Source of the DNA: Myxococcales bacterium | Lineage (GTDB): Bacteria > Myxococcota_A > Polyangia > Polyangiales > Polyangiaceae | DNA: 64,000 nt | Direction of reading: 5' to 3' | Assembly: GCA_016706225.1 (NCBI GenBank) | Contig: JADJKB010000021.1 | Location: 186,001 to 250,000, forward strand | Shown here: positions 8,586 to 16,056 of the stretch, piece after piece | Layout of the letters: every line of letters starts with the position of its first letter | Position numbering within the stretch: the stretch's first letter is position 1 | Program-made: the position numbers and the translations under genes | The notes under the pieces: model-generated | The model's database searches: none | What the model was told of the DNA's origin: nothing | What the model saw: the letters and a program-made list of their open reading frames with translations, nothing else

Positions 8586-9620
8586 TCAGGGAAGCCCGAG
8601 CGCGAGGTCCTTGCCGCGCTGTTTCGTGCGCTCGGCCATCAGCCGACGCACACTGCGCAGGCGGTCGACACACTCGTCGATCTGTTTGGGCGTCACGAGC
8701 AGCGTAGGGGGTTGTCCCCAGCCGAGCGCGCTCTCGAGATCCGCTCGTTCCAACTTGTCCAGCCGCTCTGCCAGGGACTTCGAGTAGGTCATGTGCCGGG
8801 AGAAGCGGGTGAGCGCGTCGTTCTGCGCACCCTCCTTCGGCACCGCCGAGAAGGCTTCGTTGCCCTCGGCAGCCGTGATGCGCCCGCTCCTGTCGTGACG
8901 AAACACGGTGACGCGCGCTCCGTTGTCCGACACGTAGTCGATCACCAAGAGGGCCTGGTACTGGGCGAGGCCGAGACGCTCGGCACCGGGCACCGGCTCG
9001 CGTGCGCCGAGGCGGGTCTCCCACGCGCGCACCGGTGACTCTTCGCCGATGTCGCGCACCTCGACCCGCGTCAGCGCCGGCGAGGGCGCCAGAGTGAGCG
9101 CAACCTCAACCGTCCCGTTGGCGAGCACGCGCGCCTGCTTCTCGAGTCGCTTGCGGGTTGGTGCGTCCGCGACGCGGCTGAGCTCGGCCACGCTGAGCGC
9201 ACGCAGCGCGGTCGGCGCCACCACGCCAGGTGCGACACGCTCGGCGATGCGGAAGTGTGCCGCCCGCGAGCGCGGCGCGAGGGGCGCTTCTTTGGTTGCG
9301 AGAGTGAGCCAGGCTCGAGCCGGAGGCGTCCGCTCGAGCTCCGCCACCCACATCCCTTTTTCGAACGTGAGCTTCGCCAGCGTGGCCGCCTCGACCAGGG
9401 CAATTCCCGAGGTGGGTGGGGCCGTCCCGGTCGAACCCGACGCACTCGCCGACGGCTCGATTGCACTCGCCGACGCCGTGGCCAAGGCTGCGCTCGCCGA
9501 CGTCGCCGCCGCAGCTGACGCCGTGGTGTTGGGTCCGGTCCCCTCCGGCTGAGTCTTGCTGCAGGCTGCCCCGAGCGCGATCAAAGCCGCCGTCATCCAC
9601 TCTCGGGGTCGACGACTCAT
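8586..9620 (-). CDS. Hypothetical lipoprotein
   Basis: This 344-residue protein has a signal peptide with lipobox LGAAC (Cys20), then an Ala/Ser/Thr-rich linker of about 55 residues and a globular region from about residue 70. No catalytic motif is recognised. Its last part is charged and helical. The gene starts inside the stop codon of the upstream alpha/beta hydrolase gene (ATGA overlap at 9617-9620), so the two are probably translated together. It is convergent with the SUMF1-like gene. Confidence 0.75.
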   Translation of the reverse strand: MSRRPREWMTAALIALGAACSKTQPEGTGPNTTASAAAATSASAALATASASAIEPSASASGSTGTAPPTSGIALVEAATLAKLTFEKGMWVAELERTPPARAWLTLATKEAPLAPRSRAAHFRIAERVAPGVVAPTALRALSVAELSRVADAPTRKRLEKQARVLANGTVEVALTLAPSPALTRVEVRDIGEESPVRAWETRLGAREPVPGAERLGLAQYQALLVIDYVSDNGARVTVFRHDRSGRITAAEGNEAFSAVPKEGAQNDALTRFSRHMTYSKSLAERLDKLERADLESALGWGQPPTLLVTPKQIDECVDRLRSVRRLMAERTKQRGKDLALGLP

Positions 9621-10534
9621 GTGAGGCCGTGCTCCGACAAGAACTTCTCAATCCGCAAGCTCACGAGCTCGTGTTGCTCGAGCGGTGCCACGTGGGTGCC
9701 GCCGGACAACATCACCAGCTCGGCCCGCGGAATGACCTCCGCCATGCGCTGCGACAGCTCCGGCGGCGTGAACGAGTCGCGATCTCCCGCGACGATCAGC
9801 ACCGGCACCTCGATGGAGGGCAGAAGGTCCTCTGCAGAGTGCTCGCCCGCCGCAGTCAGCATCTGGGCAAACATGGGGAAGTCGACGTGCGCTGCGTGGT
9901 GAAAATACGGCTCCACGTCCTCGGGACGCACGGTGTTCGGATCGATGTCCCCAGTGAAGAGCGCAATGCGGAGCGCGGTCTTGGTCGGGACGCGAGACCA
10001 GAGAGCGCGGGTCAGTCGCGGATGTTTGAGTGCCAGCTCCGAGAGTTTTGGCAGCACGTTGGCCAGCATCTCGCTGTTCTTGAAGGTGTGGGTCACGCGC
10101 CCGTAGCTGCCGCACAGGAGCATGATGCCGCGGACGTTGTCGGGCCGTTTGCGGTAACCCTCGAGCGAGACCTGGCTTCCGAAGGAATGCCCAGCCAGTA
10201 CGACCGGCGGGTCGCCGAGGTGACGCCGGACCGCATCGAGATCGGCGACGTGGGCTTCGACCCCAACCTGCTCCGGATCGACCGGGCTGCCGCTGCGGCC
10301 GTGGCCGCGGTAGTTCCAGTGAGCAACGGAAGCGATCTTCGCCAGGTCGTCCCACAGATATTTGTAGATGAACCCGTCGCAGCAGATGCCGTCCGACAGA
10401 AGCAGTGTGGTCGCGGAGGGGCCAGCGCGCCGACGCACGTACAAACGAGTGCCGTCCGGTCCCTCGGCTACCGACTCGACGACCCCAGACTCAGGTGGCT
10501 TCGCCGTCTTCGTCGTCCCCGATATCGTTGACAC
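9617..10534 (-). CDS. Alpha/beta hydrolase
   Basis: This 305-residue cytosolic hydrolase has the fold landmarks in order: strand and oxyanion turn LLLSDGICCDG, the NYRGHGRS motif, the nucleophile elbow GHSFGS with Ser117, the acid in VAGDRDSF and the base in SGGTHVAPLEQ. It is probably an esterase or lipase-like enzyme; the substrate cannot be told. It starts 44 bp inside the upstream small ribbon-helix-helix-like gene. I kept this ATG because no in-frame GTG or ATG sits just after that gene's stop. It is coupled downstream to a lipoprotein gene by an ATGA overlap. Confidence 0.88.
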   Translation of the reverse strand: MSTISGTTKTAKPPESGVVESVAEGPDGTRLYVRRRAGPSATTLLLSDGICCDGFIYKYLWDDLAKIASVAHWNYRGHGRSGSPVDPEQVGVEAHVADLDAVRRHLGDPPVVLAGHSFGSQVSLEGYRKRPDNVRGIMLLCGSYGRVTHTFKNSEMLANVLPKLSELALKHPRLTRALWSRVPTKTALRIALFTGDIDPNTVRPEDVEPYFHHAAHVDFPMFAQMLTAAGEHSAEDLLPSIEVPVLIVAGDRDSFTPPELSQRMAEVIPRAELVMLSGGTHVAPLEQHELVSLRIEKFLSEHGLT

Positions 10535-10703
10535 TCGGGATCTTCTTGATGTCGACCCGGGCCATCTTCCAAGCGCGTTGAACGACCCAGGACAGCGAGC
10601 GGTCGAGCCGCGCCGCTTCGTCCTTGATCTCCTGCAACATTGCCTCAGGGAAATAGAGGCTTTGTTTGCGCTTGTCGCTGCCGCCCTTGTTCTCGTCAGC
10701 CAC
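10491..10703 (-). CDS. Small ribbon-helix-helix-like protein (resembles TIGR04563 family)
   Basis: This 70-residue protein has the core KRKQSLYFPEAMLQEIKDE followed by a helix with DRSLSWVVQRAWKMA. This pattern of a strand, two helices and a conserved SWVVQ(R/K)AWK is typical of a small myxobacterial family that I recall as TIGR04563, related to CopG/Arc DNA-binding proteins. It may bind DNA or act as an antitoxin-like regulator; no toxin gene is adjacent. Its 3' end overlaps the alpha/beta hydrolase gene by 44 bp. Confidence 0.8.
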   Translation of the reverse strand: MADENKGGSDKRKQSLYFPEAMLQEIKDEAARLDRSLSWVVQRAWKMARVDIKKIPSVNDIGDDEDGEAT

Positions 10704-10758
10704 GCTCGAACCTCATCGGGGAAAGTCGTTTTGGAACACTCTGGGTGGCCCTGTAAGA

Positions 10759-10797
10759 GGGTGTCACCAGAAGAACTCTAATAGGGGAGTAACACCC
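10759..10797. promoter_or_regulatory. Imperfect inverted repeat in divergent intergenic region
   Basis: Arms GGGTGTCAC (10759-10767) and GTAACACCC (10789-10797) pair with one mismatch and flank an AT-richer 21-nt centre. The element lies between the divergent small RHH-like gene and the CtpA-type protease gene. It could be an operator, perhaps for the RHH-like protein itself. No experimental support; the 262-bp gap (10704-10965) holds no gene that I can see. Confidence 0.35.
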
Positions 10798-10965
10798 ACA
10801 GGCTAATAAAATCAACGACCTTCCGCTACTTACCCCGAGGTCGCCCACGTCCGCCCGGACAAAAGCCCCTCTTTGACGGCCGCCGCCCCGGCTCGAGCGT
10901 GGAAGGAACGGACTGGGCCACGCGACCCCGGGCGACCGCGCCCCGGCCCCGAGTATCCTGCACCC

Positions 10966-12324
10966 ATGCCCTTCGGCCTACCCTCGCCCCGCGTTCTCCT
11001 GACCACCCTAGCCGCTTTTGCGGGTGGCGCGATGACCGCGCACCTGGCCACCGCCACCCCGGCCCGCGAGAGCCCGTACGAAATGATCGAACAGCTCAGC
11101 CGGGTCCTGGTGCTGATCGAGAACGAGTACGTCGAGCCCGTAGACCGCCACCGGCTGGTCGAGGGCGCCATCAAGGGCATGGTCGCCGAGCTCGATCCCC
11201 ACTCGGGCTACCTGCCCCCGCAAGATTGGTCGATCTTCCAGTCCGACACCGAAGGCAAGTTCGGAGGGGTCGGCGTCGAGGTCGACTTCCGCGGTGAGTA
11301 CGTGCTGGTGATCGCTCCCATCGAAGGCTCGCCGGCCGAACGCGCGGGCGTGCGCTCCGGCGACCACATCGTCGCCATCGACAACACGGACGTGCGCGAC
11401 AAGAGCCCGGACGATCTGATCCGCCTGATGCGGGGCGCAGCCGGGACGAAGGTCGTGCTGAGTATCAAGCGCGGCGGCAAAGACGCCCTGCTCCACTTGA
11501 CGCTCACCCGCGAGATCATCGCGGTCTCGAGCGTTGCCCAGAAGCTGCTCGACGACAACGTGGGCTACGTGCGCATCAAGCAGTTCCAGAACGGCACCCA
11601 CGACGAGCTCCTGGTGGCCGCGGCCAAGCTGCGCAAGGAAAACGGCGGGGAGCTCGCAGGGGTCATCCTGGACCTGCGCAACAACCCCGGCGGCTTGGTG
11701 GACGAAGCCGCCGCCGTGGCGGACGAGTTTCTGAGCGGCGGAGTGATCTACACGACCCGTCACCGCGGGCGGGTGGTGGACGAAGCCAAGGCCGGTCTCG
11801 GAGGTGTGCTGCGGCGGGGCCCGCTGGTCATCTTGGTCAACGAATACAGCGCGAGCGCGGCGGAGCTGGTGGCCGGAGCGCTCCAAGATCAGAAACGCGG
11901 CAGCGTGGTCGGTGCCAAGACCTTCGGCAAGGGTTCGGTACAGACGCTGCTCGACTTGCCGGGTCAGGCGGGCCTGCGGCTCACGACGATGCGTTATTAC
12001 ACGCCGAGCGGGCGCGCCATTCAGGCCCAGGGCATCAAACCCGACGTGCTGGTGGAAGCGGCCTACGTGCCGGACAAGACCTTCGGCGTGATCCGTGAAT
12101 CGGATCTGCAGAACCACCTGCCGGCCGAGGGTGCGCCCGGCACCGCGCTGCCCGACAAGCCGGACGCCGCACCACCCGCCGCGGCAGTGACCGCCGACGG
12201 TGGGGTGCCGGACACCCACCTCGGAGTGACGCGCGAAGTTCCCAAGAACCCGACCGGCGGCGCCGATCTCGCGCTCAGCATTGGTTACCAGATCGTGCGC
12301 GGAGTGCTGTCGAAGAAACCCTGA
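10966..12324 (+). CDS. Carboxy-terminal processing protease, S41 family (CtpA-like)
   Basis: From the ATG at 10966 the protein is 452 residues with an N-terminal signal anchor (LLTTLAAFAGGAMTA). The domain order is canonical: N-terminal helical region with ELDPHSGYL, a PDZ domain at about 95-170 (GVGVEVDF, AGVRSGDHIVAIDN) and the S41 catalytic core. The Ser/Lys dyad is present: Ser297 in EYSASAAEL and Lys322 in FGKGSVQT, 25 residues apart as in other CtpA proteins. A Pro/Ala-rich tail follows. It cleaves C-termini of exported proteins in the periplasm. An upstream in-frame start at 10873 would only add a non-signal extension. Confidence 0.93.
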   Translation: MPFGLPSPRVLLTTLAAFAGGAMTAHLATATPARESPYEMIEQLSRVLVLIENEYVEPVDRHRLVEGAIKGMVAELDPHSGYLPPQDWSIFQSDTEGKFGGVGVEVDFRGEYVLVIAPIEGSPAERAGVRSGDHIVAIDNTDVRDKSPDDLIRLMRGAAGTKVVLSIKRGGKDALLHLTLTREIIAVSSVAQKLLDDNVGYVRIKQFQNGTHDELLVAAAKLRKENGGELAGVILDLRNNPGGLVDEAAAVADEFLSGGVIYTTRHRGRVVDEAKAGLGGVLRRGPLVILVNEYSASAAELVAGALQDQKRGSVVGAKTFGKGSVQTLLDLPGQAGLRLTTMRYYTPSGRAIQAQGIKPDVLVEAAYVPDKTFGVIRESDLQNHLPAEGAPGTALPDKPDAAPPAAAVTADGGVPDTHLGVTREVPKNPTGGADLALSIGYQIVRGVLSKKP

Positions 12325-12359
12325 GCCGTGGCACGTTCGCCACGAGCGCCCGCCCTCCG

Positions 12360-13880
12360 TCAACCGCCAAGCGTGCGAAAAATCTCTTCGAACGCCCGTT
12401 GTTCGCTGGAACAGAATCGATCGCGATCTCCGTCCGGGTAGGCGGCGATGCACGCCGCACCGATGTCCAGACAGAAGCTCAAGATGGCGCGTCGCCGCTG
12501 CACGCTGTGGGGCTCTTCGCCGGAGATTCCGGTGTCGGGTAACAATCGACGGAGCAGGCCCAGGAGCTCCGCGTTCGGTCGCTCTTTCAAGTACGGGGCG
12601 ACGAAGGCGCGTGCCCCTTCCAACGTCACCACACTCTCACCGGCGAGCTGATTGACGTTCTCGACGTGCGCCGCCAGGAACTGTTCCAGCAGCTGGATCT
12701 CTTCGGGTTGCACGATGCCGTCGGCCCAGATCATTTCGAGCAGCGGGATGGTGTCGATGAAATAGACGTCGGTTCCGCGGATGCCAAAGAGCGCCAGGCG
12801 CGCGAGGGCGTCGTGCCGCGACATCGACAGGACGGGCTGGCGTTTTGCTCCCTTGGGTGAGGCGACGACGGTGGCTCCACCCGCCTCGGCGGCCAGCGGC
12901 GCGGGTGCCACGGCCGCCCCGGAAGGCTCGGGCAAAATGCCTGCGAGCTCGGCCAGGCTCGACGTGGGCGCGTTGGGCAGCGAGACCGCGATCCTGGCCA
13001 GCGCCTGCTGAAATGCGCGGGCGTCGGGGTGTCGGTCCTTGGCATCGAAGGAAAGCGCACGGTCGATCTCGTCGCACAGCGCAGCCGGCAGCTCTGGTGC
13101 GACCGTGATCAGCGGGCGCGCGGGCCGATTCGTGGCCATGTCACTCAGCTCGCGGTCGGTCTTCGCCGGGTGGATGTACTCCCCCGTCAGCAGACGAAAG
13201 AGCGTCGCGCCGACGCTGAAGAGGTCCGACCGCGCGTCGACCCGCTCCCAGTCTGAGCGGGCTTGCTCCGGCGCCATGTACGCGAAGGACCCGAGCTGCA
13301 TGCCGTCGTCCTCACTTGCAACGCTGGCACCGCGCACGCTGGCGATGCCGAAGTCGAGCACCTTGAGCCGCCCGTCGCGGAGCACGAACAGGTTCGTGGG
13401 TTTCAGGTCGCGGTGCACCACGCCGCGGTCGTGAGCGATGGCGAGCACGTCCAGGGTTTGCTCCGCAGCCGACAGCGCCGCGGCGACAGGCAGTTTGCCG
13501 CCCGCGGCGGCGCGCAGCTCGTTCAGCGTGCCCCCCTCGAGCAGCTCCATCACCAGATACGCCGTGCCGTCTTCGTCCTCGTCGTCGTCATAGACCATGA
13601 CCACGCCGGGGTGACCGATGGAGTTGGCGGCGTAGCCTTCGCGCAGGAAGCGGCGACGGATCTCGAGGTCGTGGGTGAGCTCCGGCGCCAGCACCTTGAG
13701 CGCGGCCCGGCTCTGGTTGCGATGTGTGGCGGCGTAGACCCAAGCCATGCCACCCACCCCCAGGAGTTTGTCGAGGCGCCATTTTCCCCGAAGAGTGGTG
13801 CCCACCCGGTCCCGGGCGCGATCGGCGGAGGCGTTCACGCCACGCAGTATACGTGGGCGCGCCCGGAGCGCACCGTCCAT
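12360..13880 (-). CDS. Ser/Thr protein kinase with C-terminal TerB-like domain
   Basis: From the ATG at 13880 the protein has 506 residues; a GTG at 13838 is an alternative, and longer starts would run into the aldolase gene. The kinase domain (about 30-300) has GVGGMAWVY as glycine loop, Lys62, HRDLKPTN with catalytic Asp158, and DFG at 176-178. An acidic loop follows strand beta-4/5. An Ala/Pro-rich linker leads to a helical domain (about 365-505) with MIWADGIVQPEEIQLLEQFL, like TerB. No membrane segment is seen, so it is likely cytosolic, which is unusual for this kinase class. It is convergent with the CtpA-type gene. Confidence 0.85.
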   Translation of the reverse strand: MDGALRARPRILRGVNASADRARDRVGTTLRGKWRLDKLLGVGGMAWVYAATHRNQSRAALKVLAPELTHDLEIRRRFLREGYAANSIGHPGVVMVYDDDEDEDGTAYLVMELLEGGTLNELRAAAGGKLPVAAALSAAEQTLDVLAIAHDRGVVHRDLKPTNLFVLRDGRLKVLDFGIASVRGASVASEDDGMQLGSFAYMAPEQARSDWERVDARSDLFSVGATLFRLLTGEYIHPAKTDRELSDMATNRPARPLITVAPELPAALCDEIDRALSFDAKDRHPDARAFQQALARIAVSLPNAPTSSLAELAGILPEPSGAAVAPAPLAAEAGGATVVASPKGAKRQPVLSMSRHDALARLALFGIRGTDVYFIDTIPLLEMIWADGIVQPEEIQLLEQFLAAHVENVNQLAGESVVTLEGARAFVAPYLKERPNAELLGLLRRLLPDTGISGEEPHSVQRRRAILSFCLDIGAACIAAYPDGDRDRFCSSEQRAFEEIFRTLGG

Positions 13881-13939
13881 CACCCATGTTCGTTCGGGTT
13901 CGAGGGTCGCCGCGGTTGATCGGTCGGAACCGGGACCGA

Positions 13940-14578
13940 TCAAGTCGGAGTCGGGCGTACACAGCTGATGATCGCCCGCGCGCGTTCCTCGATCCGCGCG
14001 AACGCGCCGGCCTCCAGATCGCCCGCCTCGAACAGCGAGCGGACGAAGCCGAGCGCAAAGGCGCCCGCGTCGAGAAACGCCCGAGCATTGGCCAGGGTCA
14101 CTCCGCTCGTGGGCACGATGCGCAGGAACGGCAGCGGACCCAGGCACGCGCGGACGTAATCAGGTCCGTCTGGCGGCGCGGGGAAGAGCTTCTGCAGCGG
14201 CGCCCCGGCGCGCTGCGCAGCCAGCATCTCCGTGGGGGTGAAGGTGCCCGGGATCGCAACGGCACCCAGCTCGCGAGCCAGCGCAACGACCTCTAGATCG
14301 AACACTGGTGACACGAGAAAACGAGCACCACACTGCACCGCGTCGCGGGCGTCGCGCTCGGTGAGCACGGTGCCCGCTCCGATCAACAGCTCGGGGTCCG
14401 CCGCGAGCGCTGCGATGGCATCCAGGGCGCCCGGGGTGTTCAAGGTGACCTCGAGGGCGCGAAAGCCGCCTCGCACCGCGGCGTCGAGGGCAGGGCGCAC
14501 TCGCTCGGCGCGCGCCGTGCGCAGGATCGCGATCGCGCGCTCCCGGCCCAAGCGCTCCACGATCTCGTCTGGGTTCAT
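13940..14578 (-). CDS. KDPG/KHG-type aldolase (Eda family)
   Basis: The 212-residue length from the ATG at 14578 matches E. coli Eda (213). It is a TIM-barrel class I aldolase: RAERVRPALDAAVRGGFRA, then Glu in LEVTLNTPGA, GAGTVLTERDA, and the probable Schiff-base Lys in LQKLFPAPP. It would split 2-keto-3-deoxy-6-phosphogluconate or a related keto acid. Position 49 is Asn in LEVTLNTP, where E. coli Eda has Arg, so the preferred substrate may differ. It is divergent from the esterase-like gene, 118 bp away, and ends 60 bp before the kinase start. Confidence 0.85.
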   Translation of the reverse strand: MNPDEIVERLGRERAIAILRTARAERVRPALDAAVRGGFRALEVTLNTPGALDAIAALAADPELLIGAGTVLTERDARDAVQCGARFLVSPVFDLEVVALARELGAVAIPGTFTPTEMLAAQRAGAPLQKLFPAPPDGPDYVRACLGPLPFLRIVPTSGVTLANARAFLDAGAFALGFVRSLFEAGDLEAGAFARIEERARAIISCVRPTPT

Positions 14579-14695
14579 CGACGCGGAGCTTGCCACAGCG
14601 CCGGCCCGGAGGGCTCGCGGATGCGGCGCCGCGGCCTCGGGCCTGATACAGCGTCCAGAGCGGGCGGCCCGAGGCTGGCTGTCTGCCGACCGGGA

Positions 14696-15733
14696 GTGAC
14701 ACGTTTGTTTTCCCCTTCGCCACTGCACCACGCTCTGCTCGATCGCCTGACGCCGAGCCACGCCTTCGACGCCACCGATCTCGCGGGTTGGCGCGCCGGC
14801 CTGACCACGGCGCTCCGCTCCGCTCTGGGATTCGATGCCCTCCCCACGGAGCATGTGCCGCTCGCGCCCGTTGCAGTGTGGCGCCGCGAATACGCTTGGG
14901 GCCGGGTCGAGAAGCTCCACTTCACCTCGGAGCCGCTGGCAGACGTGCCGGCCTATCTGGCGCTACCGCACACGGGCACTCCGCCATTCCCCGTCATGGT
15001 CTGCCTCCAGGGGCACTCGACCGGCATGCACAACTCGCTCGGGCTCGCGTCAGACGACGAGATGCGCGAGATCAGGGTCGAAGGTGGGCGAGACTTCGGG
15101 CGCCAAGCGCTGGCCGAGGGTTACGCCGCGCTCTGCATCGAGCAGCGCTCACTGGGAGAGCGCCGCGAGTCTCACCAGCCTCACGTCAACCAGTACAACC
15201 CCTGTCACGACGCAGCGCTGCACGCGCTGATGCTGGGCAGGACGCTGCTGGGCGAACGGGTGTACGACGTCGAACGCGCGCTCGATTGGATCGCCACGCG
15301 ACCCGAGCTCGACCGGGCGCGAGTCGGCATCATGGGCAACTCGGGCGGGGGGACGGTCGCGCTGTGGGCGGGAGCGCTGTTGCCTCGCATCGGGTTCGTG
15401 CTCGCGTCGTGCTCACTGTGCCGCTTCCGCGACTCCCTCATGAGCGTGTATCACTGCGCGGACAACTACGTGCCCGGCATCCTGCGCGTGGCTGAGATGG
15501 CGGACATCGCAGGTCTGATCGCCCCGCGTCCGCTGCTCACCGTGAACGGTCGAGACGATCCGCTGTTTCCGCTGTCGGGCGTCGAGGCGTGTTTTGCGCG
15601 GGTGGCTGAGGTGTACGCGGCGCATGGCGCCTCGGACCGGGCTTCGCTGCTCATCGGTGAGGGCGGCCACCGCTTTTACCCCGAGTCCGCGTGGCCCGAA
15701 GCCCGCCGCCTGACCCGCTTGGCCTGGGCCTAG
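14696..15733 (+). CDS. Alpha/beta hydrolase, acetyl-xylan-esterase-like
   Basis: This protein has 345 residues from the GTG at 14696; an upstream ATG at 14621 is possible but would overlap the divergent promoter space. The fold landmarks are VMVCLQGHSTGM near the oxyanion turn, the nucleophile in GIMGNSGGGTVAL, the acid in VNGRDDPLFPL and the base in IGEGGHRFYPE. The long insert (FGRQALAEGYAALCIEQRS onward) matches the family often called Abhydrolase_7 or acetyl-xylan-esterase-like. No signal peptide is seen. Substrate unknown. A perfect stem-loop overlaps the stop codon. Confidence 0.8.
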   Translation: MTRLFSPSPLHHALLDRLTPSHAFDATDLAGWRAGLTTALRSALGFDALPTEHVPLAPVAVWRREYAWGRVEKLHFTSEPLADVPAYLALPHTGTPPFPVMVCLQGHSTGMHNSLGLASDDEMREIRVEGGRDFGRQALAEGYAALCIEQRSLGERRESHQPHVNQYNPCHDAALHALMLGRTLLGERVYDVERALDWIATRPELDRARVGIMGNSGGGTVALWAGALLPRIGFVLASCSLCRFRDSLMSVYHCADNYVPGILRVAEMADIAGLIAPRPLLTVNGRDDPLFPLSGVEACFARVAEVYAAHGASDRASLLIGEGGHRFYPESAWPEARRLTRLAWA

Positions 15734-15767
15734 AACACCGATCAGCTTGCTCTGCTCGTGTTCTAGG
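15729..15767 (+). terminator. Stem-loop overlapping the hydrolase stop codon
   Basis: Arms CCTAGAACAC (15729-15738) and GTGTTCTAGG (15758-15767) are perfectly complementary with a 19-nt loop. The left arm contains the TAG stop of the preceding hydrolase. There is no strong T-run afterwards (ACCTTTACGTTGG), so it may be a factor-assisted terminator, an RNA-stabilising hairpin or a binding site. Confidence 0.5.
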
Positions 15768-16056
15768 ACCTTTACGTTGGGGCTGCGCCCCAAACCCCCG
15801 GCCTTCGGCCGTGCGCGCTCCGCGCGCGAGCGCCGAACACCTTGCAAGTCGCTGAAAACAAACGACGTTCAACCTGTTCGGCGCTCTAGGGTCGTCGCCG
15901 ACCCCGTGCCCGCGCCCCGCAGCGAACGCCGACTCCCGCAAACTTTTCATATCCTCCCGCGCCCGGAACAGGGGGCCGCGCTTCGAGCGCTGCGGGATTT
16001 CCTAGGTGGCACGACCGTTGCGGCCCAGCTTCAGGTTTCTTGGAGAGGACGCCGGC
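15734..16056. other. Gene-free interval with several short GC hairpins
   Basis: Beyond the stem-loop at the hydrolase stop, this 323-bp gap holds more short palindromes: TTGGGGCTGCGCCCCAA, CGGCCTTCGGCCG and a GCGCGC...GCGCGC pair, all between about 15776 and 15832. Such clusters look like small dispersed intergenic repeats. The last part must carry the promoter and the ribosome-binding site (GGAGAGGA near 16042) of the beta-helix lipoprotein. No coding region is supported. Confidence 0.55.

Noticed and set aside
11008..12453. A 481-codon minus-strand frame opposite the CtpA-type protease
   Set aside because: Composition is His/Val/Arg-rich and without motifs; the plus-strand protease explains the open frame.
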